A stretch of DNA of 64,000 nucleotides from positions 1 to 64,000 of the forward strand of contig DASYQV010000020.1 in the NCBI GenBank assembly GCA_036005125.1, in the 5' to 3' direction. The position numbers were made by a program, and so were the translations under genes. Shown here in pieces: positions 25,658-34,375 of the stretch (within the stretch, counting starts at the first letter, position 1; each line of letters starts with the position of its first letter). Below the pieces are notes generated by a model that saw nothing but the letters and a program-made list of their open reading frames with translations, was not told the origin of the DNA and ran no database searches. The DNA is from DASYQV01 sp036005125. Its GTDB lineage: Bacteria > Acidobacteriota > Vicinamibacteria > Vicinamibacterales > UBA2999.

Positions 25658-26946
25658 TGACGCAGTACGGCTATGCGCTCGTTGGCCTCACGGTGCTCGT
25701 GGCCGTACTCGTCGGCGTCCTGATGTTTGCCGTACTCCGATTCATGTCGGCCGCACGCGACACCAAACGGCATCTGCGCGACGGCGGCGGCGGCTCCGAG
25801 ACGGCGTTCCTGGCTGCGTCGCTTCAGGACGCGATTGCCAGGCTCAAGGCGCAGGAGCGCGCGATGAGCGCGCGTGCGGAGGCTTCGGAGCGACTGAGCG
25901 GGGAGATCGTCTCGAGCCTGACCGCCGGACTGCTCGTTGTCTCGACCGAAGGGCGCGTGCAGATCCTCAACCGCGCCGGCCATCGGCTGCTGGGACTCCC
26001 CGACGGCGTACAGCCGGACAGTTATCGCGAGCTCCTGATGAGCGCCGCGCCGCTGGCGGCAGCGATCGACGAGTGCCTGTTAACTGGCCGGGCCATCGTG
26101 CGGCGGGCCCTGGAGATGCCGCCATCGAGCCGGGCGACGCACTTTGGTGTAACGGTGTCACCACTTGCGAGCGAAGAGGGCGCGCAGCAAGGCGCGATTT
26201 GCCTTTTCTCCGACTTGACGGCGGTTGTCGATCTCGAGGAACAGCTTCGGCTGAAGGATACGCTCGCACGTCTCGGTGAGCTGACGGCCGGCATCGCCCA
26301 CGAGTTTCGGAACGGCCTCGCGACGATTCACGGCTACAGCCGGCTCATCGATCTCCAACAGCTGCCCGACGGCTATCGCCCGTACATCGAAGGTATCCGG
26401 CAGGAGACGGAGGCGCTGGGGAAAATCGTGACGAACTTTCTGAACTTCGCCAAGCCCGAACAAGCCGTGCTCCAGCCGGTGGATCTCGGCTCGATCGTGC
26501 AAAGCGCGGCCGAAGACGTCAGTCACGACCTCGTAAGAGGGCGGGCGTTGTCGCTCGAAGGGACCTTTGGCACCGTCCAGGGTGACGATGTCCTCCTGCG
26601 GCAGGTGTTCAGCAATCTGGTGCGCAACGCGGTCGAGGCGTGTGAAGGTGCCGGCGTGGCGCCTCGGGTAACTATTGTTGGCGATGTCGATCAGGTCCAG
26701 GGACTGGTACGCGTCTCGGTCAACGACAACGGACCCGGGATCGCGGCGGCCGTCGGCGATCGCGTGTTCCGTCCGTTCTTTACGACCAAAGCGCACGGGA
26801 CGGGCCTGGGCCTGGCCATCGTCCAGAAAATCGTCGTGACACACAATGGCCGCGTTGCCCTAGGCGCGTCTCCCGAGGGCGGTGCCAGCGTTCAGGTGAC
26901 GCTGCCGGTTTACAGGGGCGCCAATCATGTGATTCGCGACTTGTGA
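25657..26946 (+). CDS. PAS-domain sensor histidine kinase (second pilus-locus kinase)
   Basis: A 429-residue kinase with a single N-terminal helix (YALVGLTVLVAVLVGVLMFAVL), a short coiled coil, a PAS domain (about residues 85-195), a HisKA domain with H215 in GIAHEFRNGLATI, and HATPase_c with NLVRNAVEACE, DNGPGIAAA and GTGLGLAIV. The H-box has G in place of the usual P (RNGL instead of RNPL). It resembles NtrB/AtoS-type kinases and differs from PilS, which has six helices. It overlaps pilD by 1 nt. The sigma-54 activator at 30180 is the likely partner, a second PilS/PilR-like pair flanking the minor pilins, as in myxobacterial pil clusters. Confidence 0.9.
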   Translation: MTQYGYALVGLTVLVAVLVGVLMFAVLRFMSAARDTKRHLRDGGGGSETAFLAASLQDAIARLKAQERAMSARAEASERLSGEIVSSLTAGLLVVSTEGRVQILNRAGHRLLGLPDGVQPDSYRELLMSAAPLAAAIDECLLTGRAIVRRALEMPPSSRATHFGVTVSPLASEEGAQQGAICLFSDLTAVVDLEEQLRLKDTLARLGELTAGIAHEFRNGLATIHGYSRLIDLQQLPDGYRPYIEGIRQETEALGKIVTNFLNFAKPEQAVLQPVDLGSIVQSAAEDVSHDLVRGRALSLEGTFGTVQGDDVLLRQVFSNLVRNAVEACEGAGVAPRVTIVGDVDQVQGLVRVSVNDNGPGIAAAVGDRVFRPFFTTKAHGTGLGLAIVQKIVVTHNGRVALGASPEGGASVQVTLPVYRGANHVIRDL

Positions 26947-27020
26947 TTTGCGATTGAAGCCGCGAATCACCAATCACAAATCACGAATCAAAATCACAAA
27001 ATCACAAATCACGAATCGCA
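26943..27020. repeat. Heptamer inverted-repeat spacer, AATCACA family (copy 1)
   Basis: After the kinase stop, TGTGATTTGCGATT is followed by a run of AATCACA, AATCACG and AATCGCA units with a 7-bp period. The first part is complementary to the rest. Confidence 0.85.
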
Positions 27021-27029
27021 AATGAAGAC

Positions 27030-27045
27030 TGGCCCGCTGATTGCT
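27030..27045 (+). promoter_or_regulatory. Candidate sigma-54 promoter of the minor pilin genes
   Basis: TGGCCCGCTGATTGCT differs from the RpoN consensus TGGCACG-N4-TTGCT only at one fixed position and keeps the spacing. The -12 GC ends at 27044, so transcription would begin near 27056, at or next to the GTG start of the first minor pilin. That would make its mRNA nearly leaderless. Confidence 0.6.
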
Positions 27046-27056
27046 CATCGGCGGGC

Positions 27057-27527
27057 GTGTCGATCACATCCCGAATCGCGTCGACGGCCGGCATCTCGCT
27101 GGTGGAGGTGATTGTTGCGACGGCGCTCCTCGCGACCTCGATTATCGGCGTGGCACAACTCTTCGCCGTCGCCATCGGCTCCAATATCGCGTCGCAGACC
27201 GTGACGTGTACGACCGTGCTCGCCGCGCAGAAGTTGGAACACCTGCGGAGCGACACGCGACTGACGCCATCTCCGCCCCGTGCGCTGGAGGAGGACACGC
27301 CGGGCCATGTCGATTATGTCGATGCGTGGGGGAGTGTTCTGGACGAACGCGGCCCTCCGGATGGCGCCCGGTACGTTCGCCGCTGGTCGGTGCGGCCGTC
27401 GCCTGCCGATCCCGAAAACACGTTCATCCTTCAAGTGCGTGTGGCGCGGGTCGGCCCTCCGGCCAGCCGCGAGCGATTGCCGGGCGAGGCCTGGCTGGTC
27501 ACCGTGAGGACGAAGGTGGCGCCATGA
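27057..27527 (+). CDS. pilV: Minor pilin / pseudopilin, PilV-like
   Basis: A 156-residue protein with a prepilin signature: leader MSITSRIASTAG, then G|ISLVEVIVATALLATSIIGV with glutamate at +5 and a single N-terminal helix. The rest is a small soluble domain with one Cys. The PilV/GspI-like group usually has the phrase SLVEVxVAxxLLxxxLxG, which fits here. Minor pilins prime pilus assembly. The GTG start at 27057 is the only one giving a suitable leader. The next gene overlaps by 4 nt (ATGA), so pilV and pilW are coupled. It probably depends on the sigma-54 element just upstream. Confidence 0.82.
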   Translation: MSITSRIASTAGISLVEVIVATALLATSIIGVAQLFAVAIGSNIASQTVTCTTVLAAQKLEHLRSDTRLTPSPPRALEEDTPGHVDYVDAWGSVLDERGPPDGARYVRRWSVRPSPADPENTFILQVRVARVGPPASRERLPGEAWLVTVRTKVAP

Positions 27528-28684
27528 TGATCGAGCTGTTGATATCCACCGCGATCATGATGCTGATCACGGGCGTCATGCTCACGCTGATGGGGCCGGT
27601 GCAGGGGATCTTCCAGGCGCAGCCCGAGGTATCCGACATGCAGCAGCGATTGCGCGTCGGCGTGGATGCGCTGGCGAAGGATCTGATCATGGCGGGAGCC
27701 GGGACGTATGTCGGGCCCTCGGCCGCCGCGCTGAACAGCGTGTTTGCACCCGTGCTGCCGTACCGCGTTGGCGATGTCAACGACGATCGCGCGCGGAACG
27801 TGCTGTATCGGCCCGACACCATCAGCATTATGTACGTTCCTCCGAGTCCTTCTCAGACAACGACGGCCGACGCGATGACCACAACGGCGACGCAGGTGAG
27901 GCTGACCGCGCAATCCAGCTGTCCTCCCGGCACACCTCGTTCGCTGTGCGAAATCAGAGCGGGAATGCGGCTGCTGATCTTCGAGAGCCACGGTCGCCGC
28001 GATCTGCTGACGGTGACGCGCGTGGAGGACGACTCGCTTCATTTCGAGCACGACGGCGCGCTGTCGGTGCCTTACGCGCAGGGCTCCTCTGTCGCCCGGA
28101 TATCGATGCACACCTACTACGTGAAGTCTGACGTGTCCACCAGGACGTTCCAGTTGATGCACTACGACGGCATCGAGACCGACGTGCCGGTGACGGACCA
28201 CATCGTCGATGTGACGTTTCAGTACTTCGGGGATCCGGTCCCCCCGATGCGTCTTTCGGAGAGGCCGCTCGACGGCAAGGGTCCCTGGACGACGTACGGC
28301 CCGAAACCGCCGGATCCTGCCGAGGACAACGCACCGTGGCCGTCCGGGGAGAACTGCGTGTTCGTCTTCGACCCGGCGACGGGTGCGCACGCGCCACGCC
28401 TGCCGGTGCTCGGTGCTGGCGGGAGCGTTCCGCTCACCGAGGCGATGCTGACGGATGGGCCGTGGTGCCCGGACGCGATGGCTCGCGATCGGTTCGACGC
28501 CGATCTGCTCCGCATCAGGCGCATCCGCGTCAAGTTGCGCGTGCAGGTGGCGCAGGAGTCGCTGCGAGGCCCGGCAGGACCGCTGTTCGCCCGCGGCGGC
28601 ACGTTCAATGGCGCCACGCGCTTGGTGCCGGACCAGCAGATTCAGTTCGATATCGCGCCGCGGAACATGAATCTGACGAGGTGA
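27524..28684 (+). CDS. pilW: Minor pilin, PilW-like
   Basis: A 386-residue protein beginning MMIELLISTAIMMLITGVML, a pilin-type helix with E in the +5 position but, from this ATG, no leader and no glycine. In the same frame upstream the sequence reads GHREDEGGA before MMIE, which supplies the G(-1). A CTG at 27491 would give a normal 10-residue leader, so the true start may be CTG. The remainder is a long, beta-rich domain, typical of PilW, with cysteines at CPPGTPRSLC, in ENCVF and in PWCPD. It overlaps pilV by 4 nt. It should be cleaved by PilD if the upstream start is used. Confidence 0.82.
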   Translation: MMIELLISTAIMMLITGVMLTLMGPVQGIFQAQPEVSDMQQRLRVGVDALAKDLIMAGAGTYVGPSAAALNSVFAPVLPYRVGDVNDDRARNVLYRPDTISIMYVPPSPSQTTTADAMTTTATQVRLTAQSSCPPGTPRSLCEIRAGMRLLIFESHGRRDLLTVTRVEDDSLHFEHDGALSVPYAQGSSVARISMHTYYVKSDVSTRTFQLMHYDGIETDVPVTDHIVDVTFQYFGDPVPPMRLSERPLDGKGPWTTYGPKPPDPAEDNAPWPSGENCVFVFDPATGAHAPRLPVLGAGGSVPLTEAMLTDGPWCPDAMARDRFDADLLRIRRIRVKLRVQVAQESLRGPAGPLFARGGTFNGATRLVPDQQIQFDIAPRNMNLTR

Positions 28685-28734
28685 TGAACCTCTGTGTCTC
28701 TGTGGCCCGTCACAGTTGAATCACGAGAGTCACC

Positions 28735-29433
28735 GTGAGCCGCTTCCCCGACGAACAAGGCCTCGCTCTTCTCGTGGCTCTCATGACGCTGTTGATGCTG
28801 AGCGCCCTTGGCATGGCGCTCACGATGACGACAATGAGCGAGACGGCGGGTGCGCGCAACTATCGCGACGGCATCGAGGCTCTTTATGCCGCCGATGGGG
28901 CGATTGAGCGTGTCATCCAGGATCTGAGGGCCGCGCCCGATTGGAACCGCCTGCTCGCGGGCGCGATGACCTCGGCATTCATCGACGGCCCGCCATTCGG
29001 CGTGCGTGAGACGGTGGCGGGACGGCTCAACCTCACGGAGGCGACGAACATGCTGCGGTGCGGCAAGACGACCACCTGCAGCGAGGCCGACATGACCGAG
29101 CGTACCGACGATCGACCGTGGGGTCCGAACAATCCGCGCTGGCAGTTGTTCGCCTCCGGCTCGATGGCCGACATGCTCCCCGGTGTCCTCGCCTCATGGA
29201 TATATGTTGTCGTCTGGATTGGCGACGACCCGGCGGACAACGATAACGACCCACTGCTCGACGGCGGGCCGCCACCCGACGGCACGGAACCGGAAGAGAA
29301 TCCGGGGCTTGATGTGCTCGCCTTGCAGGCGCACGCATACGGTCCAGGTGGGGTGCGGCGGGCGGTCGAGGTCACGGTCGGCCGGACCCCGGGGAACGGC
29401 GTCCGCATAATGTCGTGGCGCGAGCTCAGGTAA
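28735..29433 (+). CDS. pilX: Minor pilin assembly protein, PilX-like
   Basis: A 232-residue protein with N-terminal DEQGLALLVALMTLLMLSAL, the PilX_N pattern in which G|xALLVAL... replaces FTLIE, and the conserved continuation ETAGARNYRDGIEALYAADGAIE. This motif is typical of PilX N-terminal domains. The C-terminal part is variable and Asp/Pro-rich (DDPADNDNDPLLDGGPPPD, possibly a calcium-binding-like loop). The GTG start at 28735 is 50 nt after pilW. Together with pilV and pilW it forms the priming complex set. No PilY1 or PilE-like gene follows. Confidence 0.85.
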   Translation: MSRFPDEQGLALLVALMTLLMLSALGMALTMTTMSETAGARNYRDGIEALYAADGAIERVIQDLRAAPDWNRLLAGAMTSAFIDGPPFGVRETVAGRLNLTEATNMLRCGKTTTCSEADMTERTDDRPWGPNNPRWQLFASGSMADMLPGVLASWIYVVVWIGDDPADNDNDPLLDGGPPPDGTEPEENPGLDVLALQAHAYGPGGVRRAVEVTVGRTPGNGVRIMSWRELR

Positions 29434-29492
29434 CTCCGGCGCTGGCCCACTCCGGGCTGGCGTCGAAAGGCCCTGGAGCCGATAATTCGACT

Positions 29493-30083
29493 ATGAGGTA
29501 TGTCTGCAGTGCGGCCACGGTCCTTGTCCTTTCTCTGCTGGCCCTGTCGCCGGCGTGGGCACAGTCGCTTGGCGACGTCGCCCGGAAGGAAGAGGAACGC
29601 CGAAAGGCTATGAAGACGGCCGGGAAGGTCTACACAAACGACACCCTGCGGAAGGAACCCGAGGCCGCCCCGCCATCAACGCCGGCGGCGCCCTCGTCGA
29701 GCGCGCCTGCGGCGGCCGCTCCCGCTCCGTCGAGCTCGCAGCCTCAGGCACAGAGCAAGACCGGGGAACCGGCAGCCACACCTCAGCCGGACCAGAAGAA
29801 AAAGGATGAGACTTTCTGGCGCGGCCGCATCACCGAGGCTCGGCAGAACCTGGCTCGTGCCCAGGTGTTTCAGGACGCCCTCCAGAGCCGCATCAACGCG
29901 TTGACCACCGATTTCGTCAATCGCGACGATCCGGCCCAGCGCCGCGTGATCGAGGCGGATCGACTGAAGGCCCTTGCCGAGCTCGATCGCGTGAAGAAGG
30001 AAATCGCGCAGTTCAAGAAGGCCATCGCCGACATCGAAGAAGAAGCGCGCCGCGCCGCCGTTCCCCCCGGCTGGCTCCGCTAG
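29493..30083 (+). CDS. Exported coiled-coil protein of unknown function
   Basis: From ATG 29493 the 196-residue product has a signal peptide (MRYVCSAATVLVLSLLALSPAWAQ). A basic segment follows (GDVARKEEERRKAMKTAGKVYTND), then a Pro/Ala/Ser-rich linker (about residues 58-105), and a C-terminal helical coiled coil (WRGRITEARQNLARAQVFQ to the end). I do not recognise a named family. The layout is common among acidobacterial exported proteins found near pili. A GATAAT hexamer ends 6 nt before the ATG and there is no ribosome site, suggesting a leaderless message. It lies between the minor pilins and the second activator. Confidence 0.7.
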   Translation: MRYVCSAATVLVLSLLALSPAWAQSLGDVARKEEERRKAMKTAGKVYTNDTLRKEPEAAPPSTPAAPSSSAPAAAAPAPSSSQPQAQSKTGEPAATPQPDQKKKDETFWRGRITEARQNLARAQVFQDALQSRINALTTDFVNRDDPAQRRVIEADRLKALAELDRVKKEIAQFKKAIADIEEEARRAAVPPGWLR

Positions 30084-30178
30084 CCATTTGTGATTTCTGA
30101 TTTGTGATTGGTGAGCGATGGGTCCAATCACGAATCACAGCTCGAAAGCACAAATCGCAAATCGCACATCGCAAATGG
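30083..30178. repeat. Heptamer inverted-repeat spacer, AATCACA family (copy 2)
   Basis: CATTTGTGATTTCTGATTTG begins at 30085. Its reverse-type units AATCACG, AATCACA, AATCGCA and CATCGCAAATG follow up to 30177. The spacer runs right up to the GTG start of the activator gene. Confidence 0.85.
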
Positions 30179-30179
30179 C

Positions 30180-31580
30180 GTGACCTCCTTTCCCGTTCTC
30201 CTCGTCGAAGACAAAGACTCGCTCCGCGCAATGCTGCGGCACGCGCTGGAAGCGCAAGGCCACGCCGTTGTCGAGGCGCGGGATCAAGCGGAGGCCGTGC
30301 AGGCGATCCAGCAGGCGCGGCCGGCTCTCGTGCTGAGCGATCTGCGGCTGCCTTCAGGCGACGGATTCGGGGTGCTCCGGGCGGCCAAAGAGCTCGATCC
30401 CGAGCTCCCTGTCATCGTGATGACCGCCTATGGCAGTATCCAGGACGCGGTGACCGCGATGAAAGAGGGGGCACTCGATTTCCTCGCCAAGCCGATCGAT
30501 CCCGACCACCTGCTGCTGATGGTCGCGCGCGCGATCGCGCAGCGCCGGATTCTGACCGAGTACTTCCTCCTGAAAGAGGAGATGGCCGAGCGCCGCGGCG
30601 CACCGCGGATCATTGGCGATGATCCGAAGCTGCGGCAGGTCACGCAGCAGCTTCACCGCGCGGCCGGCAGCGACGCGACGGTGCTCCTCGAAGGCGAGAG
30701 CGGCACCGGCAAGGAGCTCTTCGCGCGCGCGCTGCATGCGCTCAGCCCTCGCGCCGAGGGGCCGTTTGTCGCCATCAACTGCGCGGCAATTCCGGACACG
30801 TTGCTCGAAACGGAGCTCTTCGGCCACGAAAAGGGCGCGTTCACCGGGGCGTCGGTCCGCAAGCCCGGGAAGTTCGAGGTTGCGCACCAGGGGACGATAT
30901 TCCTGGACGAAATCGGGGAGATGCCGCTCCCGCTGCAGGCCAAAATCCTGCGCGCGCTCGAGGAGCGGAAATTCGAGCGCGTCGGCGGCACGGCGTTGCT
31001 TCACGTGGACGTGCGCGTGGTGGCGGCGACCAACCGGAATCTGAAAGCGGGTGTCGCCGCGCGAACGTTCCGCGAGGATCTCTATTTCCGGCTCTCGGTC
31101 TTTCCGATCACGATCCCGCCGCTGCGCGAACGCACGGACGACATCGGCATCCTGACCCGACACTTCATCGAGAAGTTCTGTCGCGATCTGAACAAAACGC
31201 CGCTGACCCTGTCACCGGAGGCGCTCGATCAGCTCCAGGCGTACCCGTGGCCGGGCAACGTGCGCGAGCTCCAGAACTGCATCGAGCGTGCCGTGATCCT
31301 CGCGGACGCCGACGTCCTCCAGCCGCGGCACCTCAACCTGACGTTTCCCCAGATCCCGTCGGCGCCGGTGCCGCCGTCGAGCCCGTGGGACGACGTCGAT
31401 CTCTCCGGCACGATGTCCGACGCGCTGCGCCGCGTGACCACGGAAGTCGAGCGCCGGAAGATCGCGCAGGCGCTCGCCGCGACCAGCAGCCGCCAGCGCG
31501 CCGCCGAGACGCTGCAGATCACGTTCAAATCGCTCGTCGCCAAGATGAAGGAATACGGACTGGCGTCTGAAGACCAGTAG
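30180..31580 (+). CDS. Sigma-54-dependent response regulator (second activator of the pilus locus)
   Basis: A 466-residue NtrC-family activator. I start at GTG 30180 (VTSFPVLLVEDKDSLRAML); an upstream extension would be encoded by repeat DNA. The receiver has D54 in LVLSDLRLPSGDG. The AAA+ domain has Walker A GESGTGKE from residue 172, GAFTGA at 219-224, GTIFLDEIGEM and the arginine-finger region PPLRERTDD. The Fis-type domain at the end reads RQRAAETLQITFKSLVAKMKEYG. The hinge includes SSPWDDVDLSGTMSDALRR. It is probably paired with the kinase at 25657. Targets may overlap those of PilR. Confidence 0.93.
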   Translation: MTSFPVLLVEDKDSLRAMLRHALEAQGHAVVEARDQAEAVQAIQQARPALVLSDLRLPSGDGFGVLRAAKELDPELPVIVMTAYGSIQDAVTAMKEGALDFLAKPIDPDHLLLMVARAIAQRRILTEYFLLKEEMAERRGAPRIIGDDPKLRQVTQQLHRAAGSDATVLLEGESGTGKELFARALHALSPRAEGPFVAINCAAIPDTLLETELFGHEKGAFTGASVRKPGKFEVAHQGTIFLDEIGEMPLPLQAKILRALEERKFERVGGTALLHVDVRVVAATNRNLKAGVAARTFREDLYFRLSVFPITIPPLRERTDDIGILTRHFIEKFCRDLNKTPLTLSPEALDQLQAYPWPGNVRELQNCIERAVILADADVLQPRHLNLTFPQIPSAPVPPSSPWDDVDLSGTMSDALRRVTTEVERRKIAQALAATSSRQRAAETLQITFKSLVAKMKEYGLASEDQ

Positions 31581-31708
31581 GCATCAGGTATCAGGCATCG
31601 GGCATCAGGGCTGTCTGAGGCTTCAGTCGGCATACCTGAACCCTAATGCCTAATGCCTGATCCCTGAGACAGCCCTGATGCCCGATACCCGATGCCTGAT
31701 GCCTGCGG
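31581..31708. repeat. Heptamer inverted-repeat spacer, GGCATCA family
   Basis: Units GGCATCA, GGTATCA, GGCATCG and GGCATCA with a 7-bp period follow the activator stop. Reverse-complement units (TGATGCC, CGATACC, TGATGCC) occupy 31641-31708. Arms 31598-31616 and 31667-31685 pair perfectly over 19 bp. It separates converging genes and may end both transcripts. Confidence 0.88.
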
Positions 31709-31715
31709 TGAATCC

Positions 31716-32798
31716 TCAATCCTTCAATCCAAGTCGCTTGAGCGTCGCAGCGAGCTCCGCCTCTGTGACGTCGTCGATGATCGTCGTCGCGCCGATCGCG
31801 ATGGAGATCACGAAATGAAGGCGTCCCTCCACCACTTTCTTGTCGCGGCGCACCGCCTCGAGCGCGCGGGCGGCCGAGAGATCGCTGACCGCTGGAAGCG
31901 GGCCGAGCTTGGCGATGAGGCGCGCGAGTGCCTGCCGCTCGCGGTCGTTCAAAGCGCCGCGCGCCACGGCGAGATCGGCCGCCGCCAGCATGCCGTAGGC
32001 AATCGCTTCGCCGTGACGGAAGCGCCGGTACTTCGTGATCGCCTCGAGCGCGTGACCGACCGTGTGACCGAAGTTGAGCACCCGACGCAGCCCCGATTCG
32101 CGTTCGTCGGCTGACACGACATCCGCCTTGATCCGGCACGATTCGATGATGACCGGCAACAGCACGGCCGGATCCCGGGCGAAGAGCGCCTTCGTATCGC
32201 ACATCACCCGGTCGAAGAGATCGCGGCTCGCGATCATGCCGTACTTGACCACCTCGTAAAGCCCCGACCGGAACTCGCGTCGTTTGAGGGTGCCGAGCAA
32301 CTGCGGATCGGTCACGACCACTGCGGGCTGGTGGAAGGAGCCGATCAGATTCTTTCCGAGCTGGTGGTTGACTCCAACCTTGCCGCCGATCGAGCTGTCG
32401 ACCTGCGCGAGCAGTGTCGTGGGAACGTGCGCGAGCGCGATGCCACGTAGATAGGTGGCCGCCGCAAAACCCGCGACGTCGCCGACGACGCCGCCGCCGG
32501 CCGCGATGAGCGCGCTGCCGCGATCCGCCTGGGCGCGGATCAGCGACTCGTAAATGCGTGCGACCGTCTGCAGGTTCTTGTATCGCTCTCCGTCCGGGAT
32601 CAACGTGACGTTGCCGGTGGCTGCCGGCTCGAGGGCGGGGCCGTGGAGCTTCCAGACCACCGGGTTCGACACGAGGAAGCGCCGAGCGCCGAGCCGCGCG
32701 GCGTCGAGGAACCCGGACAGCCGCGCGCTGATCCCATCTCCAATCCAGATCGTCGACGTGCACGATCCCGCGCGCACGTCGACTCGCACCGGTTCCAT
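31716..32798 (-). CDS. aroB: 3-dehydroquinate synthase
   Basis: Second step of the shikimate pathway: cyclises DAHP to 3-dehydroquinate using NAD and a metal. The 360-residue protein shows the NAD-binding GGGVVGDVAGFAAATYLRGI, the substrate segment PTTLLAQVDSSIGGKVGVNH (residues about 125-144), and the metal ligands in EVVKYG and NFGHTVGHALE with the later RHGEAIAYGM. All are intact and length is normal. It is divergent from nadB with a 23-bp gap whose -10-like hexamers overlap. In many proteobacteria aroB follows pilus genes (pilMNOPQ), so its closeness to the pilus locus is unsurprising. Confidence 0.96.
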   Translation of the reverse strand: MEPVRVDVRAGSCTSTIWIGDGISARLSGFLDAARLGARRFLVSNPVVWKLHGPALEPAATGNVTLIPDGERYKNLQTVARIYESLIRAQADRGSALIAAGGGVVGDVAGFAAATYLRGIALAHVPTTLLAQVDSSIGGKVGVNHQLGKNLIGSFHQPAVVVTDPQLLGTLKRREFRSGLYEVVKYGMIASRDLFDRVMCDTKALFARDPAVLLPVIIESCRIKADVVSADERESGLRRVLNFGHTVGHALEAITKYRRFRHGEAIAYGMLAAADLAVARGALNDRERQALARLIAKLGPLPAVSDLSAARALEAVRRDKKVVEGRLHFVISIAIGATTIIDDVTEAELAATLKRLGLKD

Positions 32799-32821
32799 CA
32801 GGTCGGGTAGGATAGCACCCG
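32799..32821. promoter_or_regulatory. Overlapping divergent promoter region of aroB and nadB
   Basis: The 23-bp gap contains TAGGAT (32808-32813, 8 nt before the nadB GTG), while its complement TATCCT-type hexamer faces aroB about 10 nt before the aroB ATG. If both are -10 boxes, the promoters share bases and both messages would be short-leadered or leaderless. No other promoter space exists between the genes. Confidence 0.4.
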
Positions 32822-34375
32822 GTGAACGTGCGCGGCGACTTCGTGGTCATCGGCAGCGGCATTGCCGGTCTGCGCGCCGCCGTCTCGCTCGCTGAGGCCG
32901 GCGACGTCATGGTCCTCACGAAGGCCGATCCTGCTGAAAGCAACACGGGTTACGCGCAAGGCGGCATTGCGGCCGCCATAGGTCCGGACGACTCGCCGGA
33001 GCTGCACGCGCGCGACACGGTCAAGGCCGGCGACGGCCTCTGCGATCCCGAGGCGGTCGACGTGCTCGTGCACAACGGCGCGCGCTACGTGCACGAGCTG
33101 CTCGAGTGGGGCGCCGCCTTCGACCGCGACGCGGACGGGCGGCCCGCGCTCGGACGCGAGGGCGCCCACAGCGTGCGGCGCGTGCTGCACGCCCGCGATG
33201 CGACCGGACGCGAGATCGCCCGCGTGCTGTGGGCTCGCGTCGCCCCGAATCCGCGCATCCGCGTGCTCGATGGCACGCTCGGCACGGACCTCATCGTGCG
33301 CGACGGCGTGTGTGTGGGTGCCGAGTACGTCGATCAGGCGGGGGGCCGGCACCTCGTCAACGCGCGCGCGACGCTCCTGGCAACGGGCGGCGCAGGACAG
33401 GTCTTCCGCGAGACGACAAACCCCGCAATTGCGACGGGCGATGGTGTCGCGATGGCGTTCAGGGCCGGCGCCCGCGTGACCGATCTCGAGTTCGTCCAGT
33501 TCCATCCAACGGTGATGAACGTCGCCGGGGCGCCGCGCTTTCTGCTGTCCGAAGCGCTGCGGGGCGAGGGCGCGCGGCTCGTGAACGCGGCGGGCGAGCG
33601 CTTCGTGCAGCGGTACGAGCCCGCGGGTGATCTGGCGTCGCGCGACCTGGTCTCGCGCGCGATGGTGCGCGAGGCCGAGCGGACAGGCGCTCCGGTCTAC
33701 CTCACGATGGCGCATCTCGACCCGGCGTTCGTGCGCGAGCGATTTCCGACCATCGCTCAGGTGTGCCGGAATGCGGGGCTGGACCTGGCCACCGACCGCA
33801 TCCCGGTCAGTCCCGCGGCGCATTACGTGATGGGTGGCGTCGAGACCGACCTCGATGGACGGACGTCGCTCGCGGGACTCTTCGCCGCGGGCGAGGTCGC
33901 GTGCACCGGCGTCCATGGAGCGAACCGGCTCGCAAGCAATTCGCTGCTCGAAGGATTGGTCTTCGGTGCGCGGGCCGCGGAGGCAATGGTTGGCGGTCCA
34001 GAGGAGCCTGCCACACGGCACATCGAGTGCGTTGTGAGCGTCGAGGCCCCACACGGCCACGACGGCGTGATCCCCTCCGTGTCCGAGGTGCGTGATCTCA
34101 TGTGGAAGAATGTAGGATTGCTGCGCTCGCGCGCCGGCCTGGAGTCCGCCGTCGCCCGGCTGGCCGGCTGGTGGACGGCCATCGATCGGCGTGCGCCGGC
34201 CATGCCGGAGGACCTCGAATTCAGGCGCCTCACCAGCATCGTCACGGTTGGTTCTCTCATCGCGCACGCCGCGCTGCGGCGCGAGGAGAGTCGCGGCGGC
34301 CACTTTCGATCGGATTTCCCCGAGCACGACGATCTACACTGGAAACGACACGTCTCGGATCGGCTTAAGGCTTAA
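32822..34375 (+). CDS. nadB: L-aspartate oxidase
   Basis: Oxidises L-aspartate to iminoaspartate with FAD, the first step of NAD synthesis. The 517-residue protein opens with the FAD Rossmann motif VIGSGIAGLRAAVSLAE, followed by SNTGYAQGGIAAA, REGAHSVRRVLHARDATG, TDLEFVQFHPTV, SRAMVREAERTG and AAHYVMGGV. GEVACTGVHGANRLASNSLLEGLVFG is the NadB-type C-terminal FAD signature. The fumarate reductase-like C-terminal domain is complete. The GTG start at 32822 has no ribosome site but a -10-like hexamer 8 nt upstream. Its last codons (LKA and the TAA) are supplied by a GGCTTAA repeat array. nadA and nadC are not in the window. Confidence 0.94.
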   Translation: MNVRGDFVVIGSGIAGLRAAVSLAEAGDVMVLTKADPAESNTGYAQGGIAAAIGPDDSPELHARDTVKAGDGLCDPEAVDVLVHNGARYVHELLEWGAAFDRDADGRPALGREGAHSVRRVLHARDATGREIARVLWARVAPNPRIRVLDGTLGTDLIVRDGVCVGAEYVDQAGGRHLVNARATLLATGGAGQVFRETTNPAIATGDGVAMAFRAGARVTDLEFVQFHPTVMNVAGAPRFLLSEALRGEGARLVNAAGERFVQRYEPAGDLASRDLVSRAMVREAERTGAPVYLTMAHLDPAFVRERFPTIAQVCRNAGLDLATDRIPVSPAAHYVMGGVETDLDGRTSLAGLFAAGEVACTGVHGANRLASNSLLEGLVFGARAAEAMVGGPEEPATRHIECVVSVEAPHGHDGVIPSVSEVRDLMWKNVGLLRSRAGLESAVARLAGWWTAIDRRAPAMPEDLEFRRLTSIVTVGSLIAHAALRREESRGGHFRSDFPEHDDLHWKRHVSDRLKA

